Below, piece by piece: positions 32,846-40,876 of a stretch of DNA of 45,976 nt. How positions within the stretch are numbered: the stretch's first letter is position 1; each line of letters starts with the position of its first letter. The position numbers were made by a program, and so were the translations under genes. The notes below the pieces were generated by a model. The model worked only from the letters and a program-made list of their open reading frames with translations. It was not told where the DNA came from and ran no database searches. This DNA comes from Micavibrio sp. UBA7689 (lineage in GTDB: Bacteria; Pseudomonadota; Alphaproteobacteria; Micavibrionales; Micavibrionaceae). The DNA is taken from the NCBI GenBank assembly GCA_002482805.1, contig DLGR01000025.1, positions 2,933 through 48,908 on the forward strand. The letters run 5' to 3'.

Positions 32846-34051
32846 ATGTCTTTTAAAACGCTGCATGATTTCGACCTCAAAGGCAAACGCGTTCTGGTCC
32901 GCGCCGACCTCAACGTTCCCGCCAAAGACGGTAAGGTCACGGACACGACCCGCATCGACCGTATGAAGCCGACGATCGAGCACCTCACCTCCAAAGGCGC
33001 ACGCGTTATCGTTCTCTCCCACTTCGGCCGTCCCAAGGGCGGATACGAAGCCGAGTTCAGCCAAGAATTCCTCGCGCCTGTCTGCGAAAAAAGCTGGGGC
33101 AAGAAAGTCGCCTTCGGCAAGGACTGTATCGGTGAAGAAGCATCCAAAGCCGTTGCAGCACTAAAAGACGGCGATATCGTTCTGCTCGAAAATCTGCGCT
33201 TTCACAAAGGCGAAGAAAAGAACGATCCAGTCTTTATCGCGGAACTAGCGAAGCTCGGCGATATATACATCAACGATGCTTTTTCCGCCGCACATCGCGC
33301 GCACGCATCCACCGAAGGCCTTGCCCACCGCATGCCGACCGCCGCGGGATTTTTGATGGAAGCGGAATTGAACGCGCTCAACAACGCGCTGGAATCTCCG
33401 CAAAAACCCGTCATCGCCATCGTAGGCGGATCGAAAATATCCACAAAGCTTTCCGTACTTAACAACCTCGTCAAAAAAGTGGATTACCTTTTCCTCGGCG
33501 GCGGTATGGCGAACACTTTTTTGGCCGCGCAAGGAATCGAAGTCGGTAAATCGCTGTGCGAGCGCGACATGATCGACCAAGCCAAAACCATCATGGAAAC
33601 ATGCAAGAAATCGGGATGCGAATTGCTCCTCCCCGTCGACCGCATATGCGTAACCAAATTCGGTGAAAACGCGCCTTTCGAAATCCGCATGACCGAATCC
33701 ATGCCTGCGGAAGAAGAAGCCGTGGATGTCGGCCCCAAAACCATCGAAATGCTCGAAGACGTTCTCTCCGGCTGCAAAACCGCCTTGTGGAACGGACCGA
33801 TGGGGGTATTCGAGGTTCATCCTTTTGACCGCGGAACCAACGAACTGGCCCGCGCCGTGGCTACATTGACCTCCACAGGCTCCCTTGTTTCCGTGGCCGG
33901 CGGCGGCGATACGGTTTCCGCACTGGAAAACGCAGGCACGGCAGATGAATTTACTTACATATCTTCCGCAGGGGGTGCATTCTTGGAGTGGCTGGAAGGC
34001 AAAGAGCTTCCCGGCGTCGCAGCACTCAAGGCATATAAGGCAGCAGCATAA
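32846..34051 (+). CDS. pgk: Phosphoglycerate kinase
   Basis: Pgk transfers the phosphate of 1,3-bisphosphoglycerate to ADP in glycolysis and works in reverse in gluconeogenesis. The 401-residue protein has all family motifs: RVLVRADLNVPAKDGKVTD, SHFGRPKGG, LLENLRFHKGEEKND, the hinge region GGSKISTKL, GGGMANTFLAA, ALWNGPMGVFE and VAGGGDTVSALE. A ribosome site (ATGGAGAA) precedes the ATG. Its TAA overlaps the ATG of the following membrane peptide by one base. Gap or fructose-bisphosphate aldolase genes, often adjacent, are not next to it. Confidence 0.98.
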   Translation: MSFKTLHDFDLKGKRVLVRADLNVPAKDGKVTDTTRIDRMKPTIEHLTSKGARVIVLSHFGRPKGGYEAEFSQEFLAPVCEKSWGKKVAFGKDCIGEEASKAVAALKDGDIVLLENLRFHKGEEKNDPVFIAELAKLGDIYINDAFSAAHRAHASTEGLAHRMPTAAGFLMEAELNALNNALESPQKPVIAIVGGSKISTKLSVLNNLVKKVDYLFLGGGMANTFLAAQGIEVGKSLCERDMIDQAKTIMETCKKSGCELLLPVDRICVTKFGENAPFEIRMTESMPAEEEAVDVGPKTIEMLEDVLSGCKTALWNGPMGVFEVHPFDRGTNELARAVATLTSTGSLVSVAGGGDTVSALENAGTADEFTYISSAGGAFLEWLEGKELPGVAALKAYKAAA

Positions 34052-34269
34052 TGGATAAAATGAGCAACAAGCGTAAAGGCATACTGACCGCCGTCATCGT
34101 ACTGGAAGTCACTTTCGCCCTCTGGCTGGTGGTATACCGCTTGGATCTAAACCAAAAACTGGATAAAGAAGTTTTGTCCGAGAACGCGGTGACCAACAGC
34201 GTTGAATTGAAAGAAGGCGTCAAGAACATCTACGCCGACACCGTCAAGGGCGGCACCAAAGCCGATTAG
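34051..34269 (+). CDS. Small membrane protein, 72 aa
   Basis: The start overlaps the pgk stop by one base. A basic N-terminus (MDKMSNKRKG) precedes one membrane segment (about residues 11-29, ILTAVIVLEVTFALWLVVY), then a charged soluble tail of about 40 residues. This suggests an inner-membrane protein with the N-terminus inside and the tail in the periplasm. A strong terminator follows 20 bases after the stop, closing the operon. No family is recognised. Confidence 0.75.
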   Translation: MDKMSNKRKGILTAVIVLEVTFALWLVVYRLDLNQKLDKEVLSENAVTNSVELKEGVKNIYADTVKGGTKAD

Positions 34270-34288
34270 ATTGCCCGCAAAAAACATT

Positions 34289-34316
34289 CGGCCCCTTTTC
34301 AGGGGCCGTTTTGTTT
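34289..34316 (+). terminator. Terminator after the pgk operon
   Basis: CGGCCCC (34289-34295) and GGGGCCG (34302-34308) form a perfect 7-bp stem followed by TTTTGTTT. It closes the series from the SNase-like gene to the membrane peptide. Confidence 0.9.
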
Positions 34317-34331
34317 GGAGAACAAAATTCT

Positions 34332-35447
34332 TTAATTGCGGCTGTTTTTCAAAATCTGTCGCGCTTCTTCGGGGCTGATCTCGTCATACATCGTCATGAT
34401 GCGGGTCAGTTCCTTGTGGTTCACGACGCGTTTGTGCGCGGAGCGGAAGCGATCCGTCAAAAGATACAAGCTCACGAAATCGGATTTAGGCACATCCAGC
34501 GCACGGCATGCTGTCGCCAATGCTTTCCCGTTATCCTGACGCACCATCGCCTTGACCGTGTTCGAAGGCAGGCCCGTATAGACGGAAAATTGTGCCATAA
34601 AGGTAGAATATTGTCCGCGGCGCAACGTGGCCAACATCGTCGGGAATTTCAGTTCGCCGCGGCGTTGCTGGTTGTGCGCATAGGCAATGCGTTGCTCGTC
34701 GTCGCTCGCTTTGTGCGCGGGCGTTGTCATCTCGATCGTAATGTCATCCAGCGCTGCCAATGCGGGTGCAGAACCTATGCCGAAACGCTCGGACAGGTTT
34801 TGTTTCAGTTCGTCCGATACGAATTGGTACAGACGGCCGGCAATATCCTGCGGCAAGTCTTCGCGGCTCAACAACGGGCGGGCCAGCGTTTCGGAGTATT
34901 TCGCCATATCGCCGAAAATTTTATAGGCATGTTGTGTCAACTGCACGCCGTCGTTTTCGGCGAGGTTCACAGCAACTTGGAAATCTTTGGTGTCGGCCAG
35001 CATATTGATGACCGAGGCGGACAAACCCGTTCTTTCGGCGATCGGACGGGCATGTTCCACGCCCTTCCCTTGAATGATGTAGCAAAGGTCCAGATCCTGA
35101 AGCATCGGGCTCGCGCGCAAAACCGGTTCGGCGACGTCGATTTCATCGTTGGCGATGGAGAGGATCATGCGCAGCGGCACGGTATCCATGGAAGCCAGTC
35201 TTTCGGACAGCGCTTTTTTCAAATCTTTTTGCGCCTGTTTCATCAGGGCCAAAAGAACGTCCGTGATCAATTCGCTTTCCTTCTCGGAAAGTTTTATACT
35301 GAGAAGGTCAGTCATGATTGTTGTGAGTTCGGAACAGGCCCCGTCGCTTTCGCTGTCTTTGGCGAGGGCGTACAGATTGTGCGTGTCGTAAAGTCTTACG
35401 AGCAGCGGTGCAACCTCAGGTGTTTTTTCAAATGCTTCAAAAGCCAT
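34332..35447 (-). CDS. DUF2336-like protein, 371 aa
   Basis: This resembles the DUF2336 family, a helical domain common in Rhodospirillales and related alphaproteobacteria. Indicative pieces are LLSIKLSEKESELITDVLLAL, EIDVAEPVLRASPMLQDLDLCYII, HARPIAERTGLSASVINML and NLSERFGIGSAP. The whole protein is alpha-helical with HEAT-like periodicity and no signal peptide or membrane helix. The start at 35447 (MAFEAFEKTPEV) is preferred over an upstream codon at 35507. The function of the family is not established. It is convergent with the pgk operon terminator. Confidence 0.75.
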   Translation of the reverse strand: MAFEAFEKTPEVAPLLVRLYDTHNLYALAKDSESDGACSELTTIMTDLLSIKLSEKESELITDVLLALMKQAQKDLKKALSERLASMDTVPLRMILSIANDEIDVAEPVLRASPMLQDLDLCYIIQGKGVEHARPIAERTGLSASVINMLADTKDFQVAVNLAENDGVQLTQHAYKIFGDMAKYSETLARPLLSREDLPQDIAGRLYQFVSDELKQNLSERFGIGSAPALAALDDITIEMTTPAHKASDDEQRIAYAHNQQRRGELKFPTMLATLRRGQYSTFMAQFSVYTGLPSNTVKAMVRQDNGKALATACRALDVPKSDFVSLYLLTDRFRSAHKRVVNHKELTRIMTMYDEISPEEARQILKNSRN

Positions 35448-35725
35448 AGTTGTATTCCCACACTTTATCTTAAGCCCCTCAAAGTAAATACGGGCTTGAT
35501 TTTGCATTAACTTCTACCCAATTGCCGCTCATTCCCTCAAATCAGCGACCGGCGGTTTTCCGCTCTGTCCATTGCTTTTTATGCTAAAAGTATTTAAGCT
35601 AAGTTAAGTTCGCCAAGTATTTTCGTAAAATTTGATCTTTTTTTCCCGCCCCAAATCCTAAGAACTTCTTAACCCTCCCTCTGCTACACTGAAAACCTAC
35701 GCAATCACTCAGGATTCTCACGATC

Positions 35726-35998
35726 ATGGTATATCCCGTATCCAGTCAGGCCATTCCGGCCTCTAATACGTTCCAACCGGGCGGTACAGCCGAATCCATC
35801 GCCCTTAAAAAGCCTGAAGACAACAAACAGGCCGATGTCACCAAACCCGCAGGCACAGAAACCGCCCGCTCCCAATCTTCCGAGACCCGCAGTACGGGCC
35901 AAGCCGAAAGATCCTTCGTGTCCAGCGACCGCGCCGAAGATACGGGCCGCGCCGCCGCCAGCACCTCTCGGGGCACCAATCTCAACATTACGGTCTAA
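35726..35998 (+). CDS. Small disordered protein, 90 aa
   Basis: The 90 residues are rich in Ser, Thr, Ala, Glu, Arg and Pro (MVYPVSSQAIPASNTFQPGG...) with almost no hydrophobic core, so it should be unfolded by itself. AGGA lies about 12 bases before the ATG. A strong terminator starts 5 bases after the stop, which supports transcription of this interval. The region upstream (35448-35725) is AT-rich with two copies of AAGTATTT 27 bases apart. A linker, adaptor or flagellar/export-substrate role could be imagined, but nothing specific supports one. Confidence 0.6.
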   Translation: MVYPVSSQAIPASNTFQPGGTAESIALKKPEDNKQADVTKPAGTETARSQSSETRSTGQAERSFVSSDRAEDTGRAAASTSRGTNLNITV

Positions 35999-36002
35999 AG
36001 AC

Positions 36003-36027
36003 AAAGGCTCCTTTCGGAGCCTTTTTT
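36003..36027 (+). terminator. Terminator after the disordered-protein gene
   Basis: A perfect 9-bp stem (AAAGGCTCC 36003-36011, GGAGCCTTT 36016-36024) with TTTC loop is followed by a T-run. Confidence 0.93.
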
Positions 36028-36057
36028 ATTGGTTGTCAGTTTCTTGCTATCAATCCT

Positions 36058-36429
36058 TTAAACATTATCCGCGAATTCAACGGTTACAGAATTTGTCTCG
36101 TCGGCCCGCATAGAGTTCCACCCTCTTACTTTTAGTGCCTCTTCTATAAGCTGCATGACAAATTTTCTATCTTCAGGGCCATTGGGCGTATAAAGCTCAT
36201 AAATAAACCACCTGATATCGTGTAGAAATTTTTCTCCTATTTTAGGAGTGCCGTGAATTTTATCGGAACAACTTCCCACAAATTTGACGGTCTTACCTTT
36301 TATTATAATTTCACAATCATACCTTGGGCCATCAATGCTGGGACCGCTAACCCTGCTCAGCGTCACATCGCGCACGCGATCAATGGTATGCCAATTCCAC
36401 TCATCTTTGCGTTCATTAACAAAAGCCAT
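36058..36429 (-). CDS. Hypothetical protein, 123 aa, coupled to amn
   Basis: The ATG overlaps the amn stop by one base (TAATG), so translation is coupled. The soluble protein reads MAFVNERKDEWNWHTIDRVRD, has two cysteines, and is AT-rich compared with amn. A central segment IIIKGKTVKFVGSCSDKIHG looks like beta strands, followed by helices (FVMQLIEEALKV). No family is recognised, and the coupling with AMP nucleosidase is the only functional hint. Confidence 0.7.
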   Translation of the reverse strand: MAFVNERKDEWNWHTIDRVRDVTLSRVSGPSIDGPRYDCEIIIKGKTVKFVGSCSDKIHGTPKIGEKFLHDIRWFIYELYTPNGPEDRKFVMQLIEEALKVRGWNSMRADETNSVTVEFADNV

Positions 36430-37943
36430 TACTGGAACGCCACTTCGTTAAAGGAGCGCAGTTTGCGCGAGTGAAGCCGTTCGGGGCCGATGCCGCGCAG
36501 GATTTCCATCACACGCAGGCCGATCTTTAAATGCTGTTCCACCCGTTCGCGATAGAAGGAATCCGCCATACCGGGAAGCTTGAGTTGTCCGTGCAAAGGT
36601 TTGTCGGATACACATAGTAAGGTGCCGTACGGCACGCGGAAGCGGAAACCGTTTGCGGCCACCGTTCCCGATTCCATGTCGAGCGCGATGGCGCGTGATT
36701 GTGACAGGCGCGCGTTCTGGCGGATGGCGGGACGCAGTTCCCAGTTACGGTCATCCACCGTCGCGACCGTTCCGGTGCGCATGATCTTTTTAAGGTCGTA
36801 TCCTTTGAAGCCCGTGACTTCGGCCACGGCCTGTTCTAGCGATACCTGAATTTCCGACAGTGCCGGCAGCGGAATGGACGGGTGCAGATCGTGGAACAAA
36901 ACATTGTCTTCGCGTAAATATCCGTGCGCCAGAACGTAATCGCCCAGCGATTGGGAGTTTCTCAAGCCCGCGCAGTGGCCGAGCATCAGCCACGCATGCG
37001 GGCGAAGCACGGCAACGTGGTCCGTGATGGTTTTGGCGTTGGACGGGCCGACGCCGATATTCACCATCGTAATACCGGAGCCGTCGGCGCGCTTCAAATG
37101 ATATGCAGGCATTTGCGGCATGCGTTTGAGCATGGCGCCTGCATCATCGCGCTCCTTGCGGGCGTCGGCAGGAATATTTTTATTCACCGTGACTTTGTCG
37201 CCCGGCTCCACAAAGGCCGTGTATTGTTCGCGCGTGCGGCGAAGCGACGGATCGGACGTTTCCGTCATCATATCCGTTGCGATCTTGATAAATTCATCCA
37301 TGTAGAACTGGTAGTTCGTGAACAGGATATAATTTTGAAAGTGCGAAGCCTTCGTACCCGTATAGTGTTTCAGGCGCATAAGTGACAAATCTGCGCGCGG
37401 AGCGGGAAACAGCGCCAGCGGTTTCGGGCTGTGCATCTGCACCTGATAGGTGCCGTTCGCGATCTGGTCGTCCATCAGCGTCAGATCGGGCTGATCGAAA
37501 ATATTCGGCAATGCTTCCATCTGCGCGTGTGTCAAATCGCGTTCGATGTGGAATTCTTCACCCAGCGCAAAATGCAGCGGGATTGCCGTCTCGCTCAAAC
37601 CCACCTCGATCGGCACCGAGTGGTTTTTGAGGAGCAACGTCATCATGTTTTTGTAGTATTCGTCGAAAATATCGGGGCGCGTTACCGTGGTTTCATACGT
37701 GCCTTCGCGCGTGACAAAGCCATAAGCGAGGCGCGTGTCAGGGCGCTGGCCGCTTTCGGTTTTGATGCGGATAAAAGGATAAAAGCCCCTGACCTTCTTT
37801 TCCTTCAGATCGCCTTTGGCGAATGATTTGAAGGCCTCCTGAAGGCCGCCGACCTGCGCGTCGTATATCTCCTTGATATAGGCGAACGCGTCATCAGGGC
37901 TCTTGAAGGATTTGGTTTTGTAGGTCTTGAGGAAGGACAACAT
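36429..37943 (-). CDS. amn: AMP nucleosidase
   Basis: Amn splits AMP into adenine and ribose 5-phosphate and helps control adenylate pools. The 504-residue protein has an N-terminal AMP-nucleosidase-specific domain (about 1-200) and a C-terminal nucleoside-phosphorylase-like domain. Typical pieces are ITMVNIGVGPSNAKTITDHVAVLRPHAWLMLGHCAGLR, DYVLAHGYLREDNVL, and the purine-binding ALDMESGTVAANGFRFRVPYGTLLCVSDKPLHG. The ATG at 37943 has only a weak ribosome site. It is followed by the coupled 123-residue gene. Length and motifs are standard. Confidence 0.95.
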   Translation of the reverse strand: MLSFLKTYKTKSFKSPDDAFAYIKEIYDAQVGGLQEAFKSFAKGDLKEKKVRGFYPFIRIKTESGQRPDTRLAYGFVTREGTYETTVTRPDIFDEYYKNMMTLLLKNHSVPIEVGLSETAIPLHFALGEEFHIERDLTHAQMEALPNIFDQPDLTLMDDQIANGTYQVQMHSPKPLALFPAPRADLSLMRLKHYTGTKASHFQNYILFTNYQFYMDEFIKIATDMMTETSDPSLRRTREQYTAFVEPGDKVTVNKNIPADARKERDDAGAMLKRMPQMPAYHLKRADGSGITMVNIGVGPSNAKTITDHVAVLRPHAWLMLGHCAGLRNSQSLGDYVLAHGYLREDNVLFHDLHPSIPLPALSEIQVSLEQAVAEVTGFKGYDLKKIMRTGTVATVDDRNWELRPAIRQNARLSQSRAIALDMESGTVAANGFRFRVPYGTLLCVSDKPLHGQLKLPGMADSFYRERVEQHLKIGLRVMEILRGIGPERLHSRKLRSFNEVAFQ

Positions 37944-38094
37944 ATCCTATCATATGCCAAAAACGTTAATAAAACAATGACATAGAGAGGCTCTTTCGCC
38001 CCGCAATATTGAAAATCGTTGGGGTTTTCAATAGCTTATGGTAAATTTTATCTTAATAAAAACTACAAAAAACTACCAACAGGGAGATAAAAGA

Positions 38095-38712
38095 ATGACC
38101 GACCCGTCAGGGCCCTTCACAGGGTCCGCAGCGCATACGCATTTACCTACCACCGGCGAATTTATCACCGACGAACGCGGGAATGTCTGTCCCGTCCTCG
38201 ACACAACCCAAATCAGCTTTGAAAATGCAGTCCCCGGCCGAAAGAAAGGCACCACCCGTGTCGTTCGCGCGACGGGTAACGAAGTGACGACGCAAGAGTT
38301 CGAAGGGCTTCGTGAAAGCGGCGCGTATATCCCGAAACCCGGTGAAGCCATCTTCATCAACGGACCCAAGGATATTTACGTGCCGAGCCGCGACGGAACG
38401 GGCCGCCTGAAATTCGACGATCTGGAGGAAGCGGGTTACAAGATCGCGTCTTCCACGACACCCGACGATGTTCAGGTGAAAAGCATTCCCGCCAAACTTC
38501 TGGTCGGCGTCGTCGATGCACGTGTCGTGATCAAAAACGCATGGGGCGATACGGGACAAATTTCCGACCACCAGTTTTTGTCGGCGGGTGCGACGCTCAA
38601 ACAAGAATCCAGCGGCCGCGTGACGGGCATGGACAAAGAAGGTTTCAAGAAATGGGAAATCGATCCTGTGCCGAGATCATTGAGCCTGAGGCATCTCCCT
38701 GATCCTTCATAA
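38095..38712 (+). CDS. Hypothetical protein, 205 aa
   Basis: I do not recognise this soluble protein (MTDPSGPFTGSAAHTHLPTT...). The start at 38095 has GGGAG 8 bases upstream; the open frame extends a further 19 codons but into AT-rich non-coding-like sequence. It has a beta-rich feel (KLLVGVVDARVVIKNAWGDTG) and a single early Cys. It is one of several orphan cytosolic genes here with a short leader. It is convergent with the 141-residue gene at 38861, with about 150 bases between. Confidence 0.75.
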   Translation: MTDPSGPFTGSAAHTHLPTTGEFITDERGNVCPVLDTTQISFENAVPGRKKGTTRVVRATGNEVTTQEFEGLRESGAYIPKPGEAIFINGPKDIYVPSRDGTGRLKFDDLEEAGYKIASSTTPDDVQVKSIPAKLLVGVVDARVVIKNAWGDTGQISDHQFLSAGATLKQESSGRVTGMDKEGFKKWEIDPVPRSLSLRHLPDPS

Positions 38713-38821
38713 TCAGAGGGTTGGTGTATCTTTGTATTTGGTGAAAGCGCGTGCATTGTTCAGGCGCTTGCCGTCGGTCGTGAATATCCCCTGCCCGTGA
38801 TAATGGAGTGTTTGGAATATT

Positions 38822-38845
38822 GCATGTCAGCAAATGCTTACATGC
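38822..38845. repeat. Inverted repeat between convergent orphan genes
   Basis: GCATGT (38822-38827) and ACATGC (38840-38845) flank inner AGC/GCT (38829-38831, 38836-38838) with one C/T mismatch and an AAAT loop. There is no T-run. It may be a weak terminator or a structural element for the gene ending at 38861. Confidence 0.35.
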
Positions 38846-38860
38846 GCGGACGGTTCCTGA

Positions 38861-39286
38861 TTAGGCAGGCATACCTATGTTGAATTGCTCGGCTGGCACG
38901 AGAACCGTATCATGACGACCTTGTTTGTCCATACCACCGCCGCAAACAACACCAACAACATGTCCATCGCGCGTGGTAACGAGTTTTCCGCCATCGCCTT
39001 TTTTAGAAAAGGGAACGGATTCCCCTGCTTCATTCCTTGCGGTTACCAAAAACATATCTTTATAGGATTTGACAGGCGCATCGGCGCTCGCGGTTAAATT
39101 GACACTTGCCCCTGTGGAAGTAACTTTTGCTGTTACGCCTTTGGGAAGCTCCTCACCTTCAATAATCACTTCGGTGCCTATCGCCCAATCGGAACTCAGA
39201 ATCGTTCTGCCTTCCAACTGTTGGGGATCGAATCTTCCTTCGACGGCGCGAACGCCCTGAAGCACTTGAGCACTGAATTCACCCAT
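38861..39286 (-). CDS. Hypothetical protein, 141 aa, with trypsin-like C-terminal segment
   Basis: The cytosolic-looking protein has no signal peptide. Residues 95-135 (KKGDGGKLVTTRDGHVVGVV, then CGGG) resemble the active-site strand pair of trypsin-like proteases, where GDSGGPL...G.VVGVV is usual. Here the serine is missing (GDGG at 97-100), so it would not be a working protease. The rest is beta-rich. AGAAGGA is the ribosome site, and a TTGACATAAC-type promoter lies 30-60 bases upstream. No family can be named with confidence; a degenerate protease or a chance resemblance are both possible. Confidence 0.7.
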   Translation of the reverse strand: MGEFSAQVLQGVRAVEGRFDPQQLEGRTILSSDWAIGTEVIIEGEELPKGVTAKVTSTGASVNLTASADAPVKSYKDMFLVTARNEAGESVPFSKKGDGGKLVTTRDGHVVGVVCGGGMDKQGRHDTVLVPAEQFNIGMPA

Positions 39287-39316
39287 TTGAATTTATCCTT
39301 CTCTGTAGCGCCAAGG

Positions 39317-39345
39317 AAAATAAACCCAATTAACAGTTATGTCAA
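39317..39345 (-). promoter_or_regulatory. TTGACATAAC-type promoter of the 141-aa gene
   Basis: On the minus strand TTGACA (39345-39340) is followed by TAAC, a 17-base spacer in total, and TATTTT (39322-39317). The predicted leader is about 24 bases. Confidence 0.65.
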
Positions 39346-39370
39346 TAAAAATGGCAAAGCCGGAAATACG

Positions 39371-39544
39371 TCAGGATTTATAGATAGACGCCTTAAGATG
39401 CTCGATCCTGCGGACCAGCTTGAAAACCACATCCCGTAACACGGCAACATTCGGACTGAACCGAAGTTTGCTTTCCGCCGTCACCGCGTCTTGCGCAGCT
39501 TTGAGCTCCGCATTGAGCTCGTCTATTTTCTCATCCCTGCGCAT
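39371..39544 (-). CDS. 57-aa coiled-coil protein downstream of ftsY
   Basis: The frame reads MRRDEKIDELNAELKAAQDA, then VTAESKLRFSPNVAVLRDVV and ends KASIYKS. Residues 1-25 form a heptad-like amphipathic helix; a second helix follows a Pro turn. GAGGGA lies just before the ATG, which is 14 bases after the ftsY stop, so it should be co-transcribed with ftsY. The TTGACATAAC promoter of the next gene begins 26 bases past its stop. The regular charge pattern and tight context support a real gene. No family is recognised. Confidence 0.7.
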   Translation of the reverse strand: MRRDEKIDELNAELKAAQDAVTAESKLRFSPNVAVLRDVVFKLVRRIEHLKASIYKS

Positions 39545-39558
39545 TGTCCCTCTTATTT

Positions 39559-40737
39559 CTATTGCACTCCCATCAAGGCACGCGCGAAATCATTTGCTTC
39601 GAAACGGCTTAAATCTTCTATCGCCTCTCCCACGCCTATGGCGTGGATCGGCAAACCGAATTCCTGCGCGAGACTTACAACTACACCGCCTTTGGAAGAA
39701 CCGTCCAGCTTGGTAACGATGAGGCCCGTAAGATTGACGGCCTCTTTGAATGTTTTAACTTGTGAATGTGCGTTCTGGCCCGTGGTGGCATCGAGTACGA
39801 GCAAAACAGCGTGCGGGATGCCTTCATCCTGCTTTTTGAGAACGCGCAATATTTTTTCCAGTTCCGCCATCAGGTTTGATTTGTTCTGTAGTCTTCCCGC
39901 CGTGTCGATCATCAATATCTCGACATTTTCCTTCTTGGCCTTTTCATACGCTTCGAACGCGACCGCGGCGGCATCGGCCCCGATATCCTTTTTAAACAAC
40001 GGCACATGCGCGCGTTGCGCCCAGACATCGAGCTGGTCCACAGCGGCGGCGCGGAAAGTATCCGCGGCGGCGATCATAACATTGCGGTGTTCTTTTATAT
40101 GCCATTGGTGGGCGAGCTTGCCGATGGTCGTGGTTTTGCCCGCGCCATTGACGCCGCAAACGATAATCACAAAAGGACCGTTTTCAGGTTTTTTAATTTC
40201 CAGCGACTTGGTCACGCCATCCAGCATAGCGCTGACGATCGTTGCCATTTCACGGCGCACTTCATGCGGTTCGATATCTTTTTCGAATTTCTTCGATGAA
40301 AATTCCGCGACAATCTTCGCAGCTGTTTTCGGACCAAGGTCAGCAGAGATCAAAAGATCTTCCAAATCCTGCAAGCTTTCAGCATCAAGTTTGCGTTTCG
40401 TGAAAATGTCAGAGATGCCTTGCCCCAAACGCCCCGTGGACTTCGACAAACCAAAACTCAAACGCGAAAGCCATCCGCCCTCTTGCGTGTGGTCGGCGAG
40501 TTCGCGCGCCTCTATCGCATCTTCGGTCGGTGTGTGTTCTGGAGTCGGTGTGATTTGGAGGTCTTCGAGTATTTCGATTTCGGTGGGCGCCAGAACATGG
40601 TGGGCGAATTCGGAATCTATTTCCGTTTCGTCTTCCGCCGGTTCCAATTGCGGCTCGCGCGGATGATGCAGGAATTTATCGTCGCGCTCATCGCGCTCCT
40701 GCTGTCCCTCGTTCTTTTGTTTGCGCCAGAAAACCAT
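39559..40737 (-). CDS. ftsY: Signal recognition particle receptor FtsY
   Basis: FtsY is the membrane-associated receptor that pairs with Ffh to deliver ribosome-nascent-chain complexes to SecYEG. The 392-residue protein has an acidic A domain (about 1-85, Glu/Asp/Pro/His-rich), the helical N domain, and the GTPase G domain with P-loop GVNGAGKTT, AADTFRAAAVDQLDVW, the G3 motif DTAGR and the G4 motif TKLD in VTKLDGSSKGG. The neighbourhood (mtaB, dapF and ffh nearby) is typical for the class, although an orphan gene on the other strand is inserted between mtaB and ftsY. Confidence 0.97.
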   Translation of the reverse strand: MVFWRKQKNEGQQERDERDDKFLHHPREPQLEPAEDETEIDSEFAHHVLAPTEIEILEDLQITPTPEHTPTEDAIEARELADHTQEGGWLSRLSFGLSKSTGRLGQGISDIFTKRKLDAESLQDLEDLLISADLGPKTAAKIVAEFSSKKFEKDIEPHEVRREMATIVSAMLDGVTKSLEIKKPENGPFVIIVCGVNGAGKTTTIGKLAHQWHIKEHRNVMIAAADTFRAAAVDQLDVWAQRAHVPLFKKDIGADAAAVAFEAYEKAKKENVEILMIDTAGRLQNKSNLMAELEKILRVLKKQDEGIPHAVLLVLDATTGQNAHSQVKTFKEAVNLTGLIVTKLDGSSKGGVVVSLAQEFGLPIHAIGVGEAIEDLSRFEANDFARALMGVQ

Positions 40738-40839
40738 GGTGGTCGATCCGAATTATTTGTGTCTTGATGGGTATATCTTTATTTTAACAGCTTGTATCTA
40801 ACGGCGGAATTTTTTTGATATTTTACGCGCCAAAAATAA

Positions 40840-40868
40840 TTGACATAACATTAGCGATTTGATAACCA
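40840..40868 (+). promoter_or_regulatory. TTGACATAAC-type promoter of the 252-aa gene
   Basis: TTGACA (40840-40845) followed by TAAC and, after 17 bases, a weak -10 TAACCA (40863-40868). Transcription would begin near 40875, so the ATG at 40877 would be nearly leaderless. Confidence 0.5.
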
Positions 40869-40876
40869 TATGGCCC

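Noticed and set aside
34311..35510. Open frame on the plus strand opposite the DUF2336-like gene
   Set aside because: It begins within the pgk terminator region and is the antisense of a well-formed helical protein.
39491..40666. Long open frame on the plus strand opposite ftsY
   Set aside because: Its Ser-rich, low-complexity translation is the antisense of ftsY codons and has no ribosome site.
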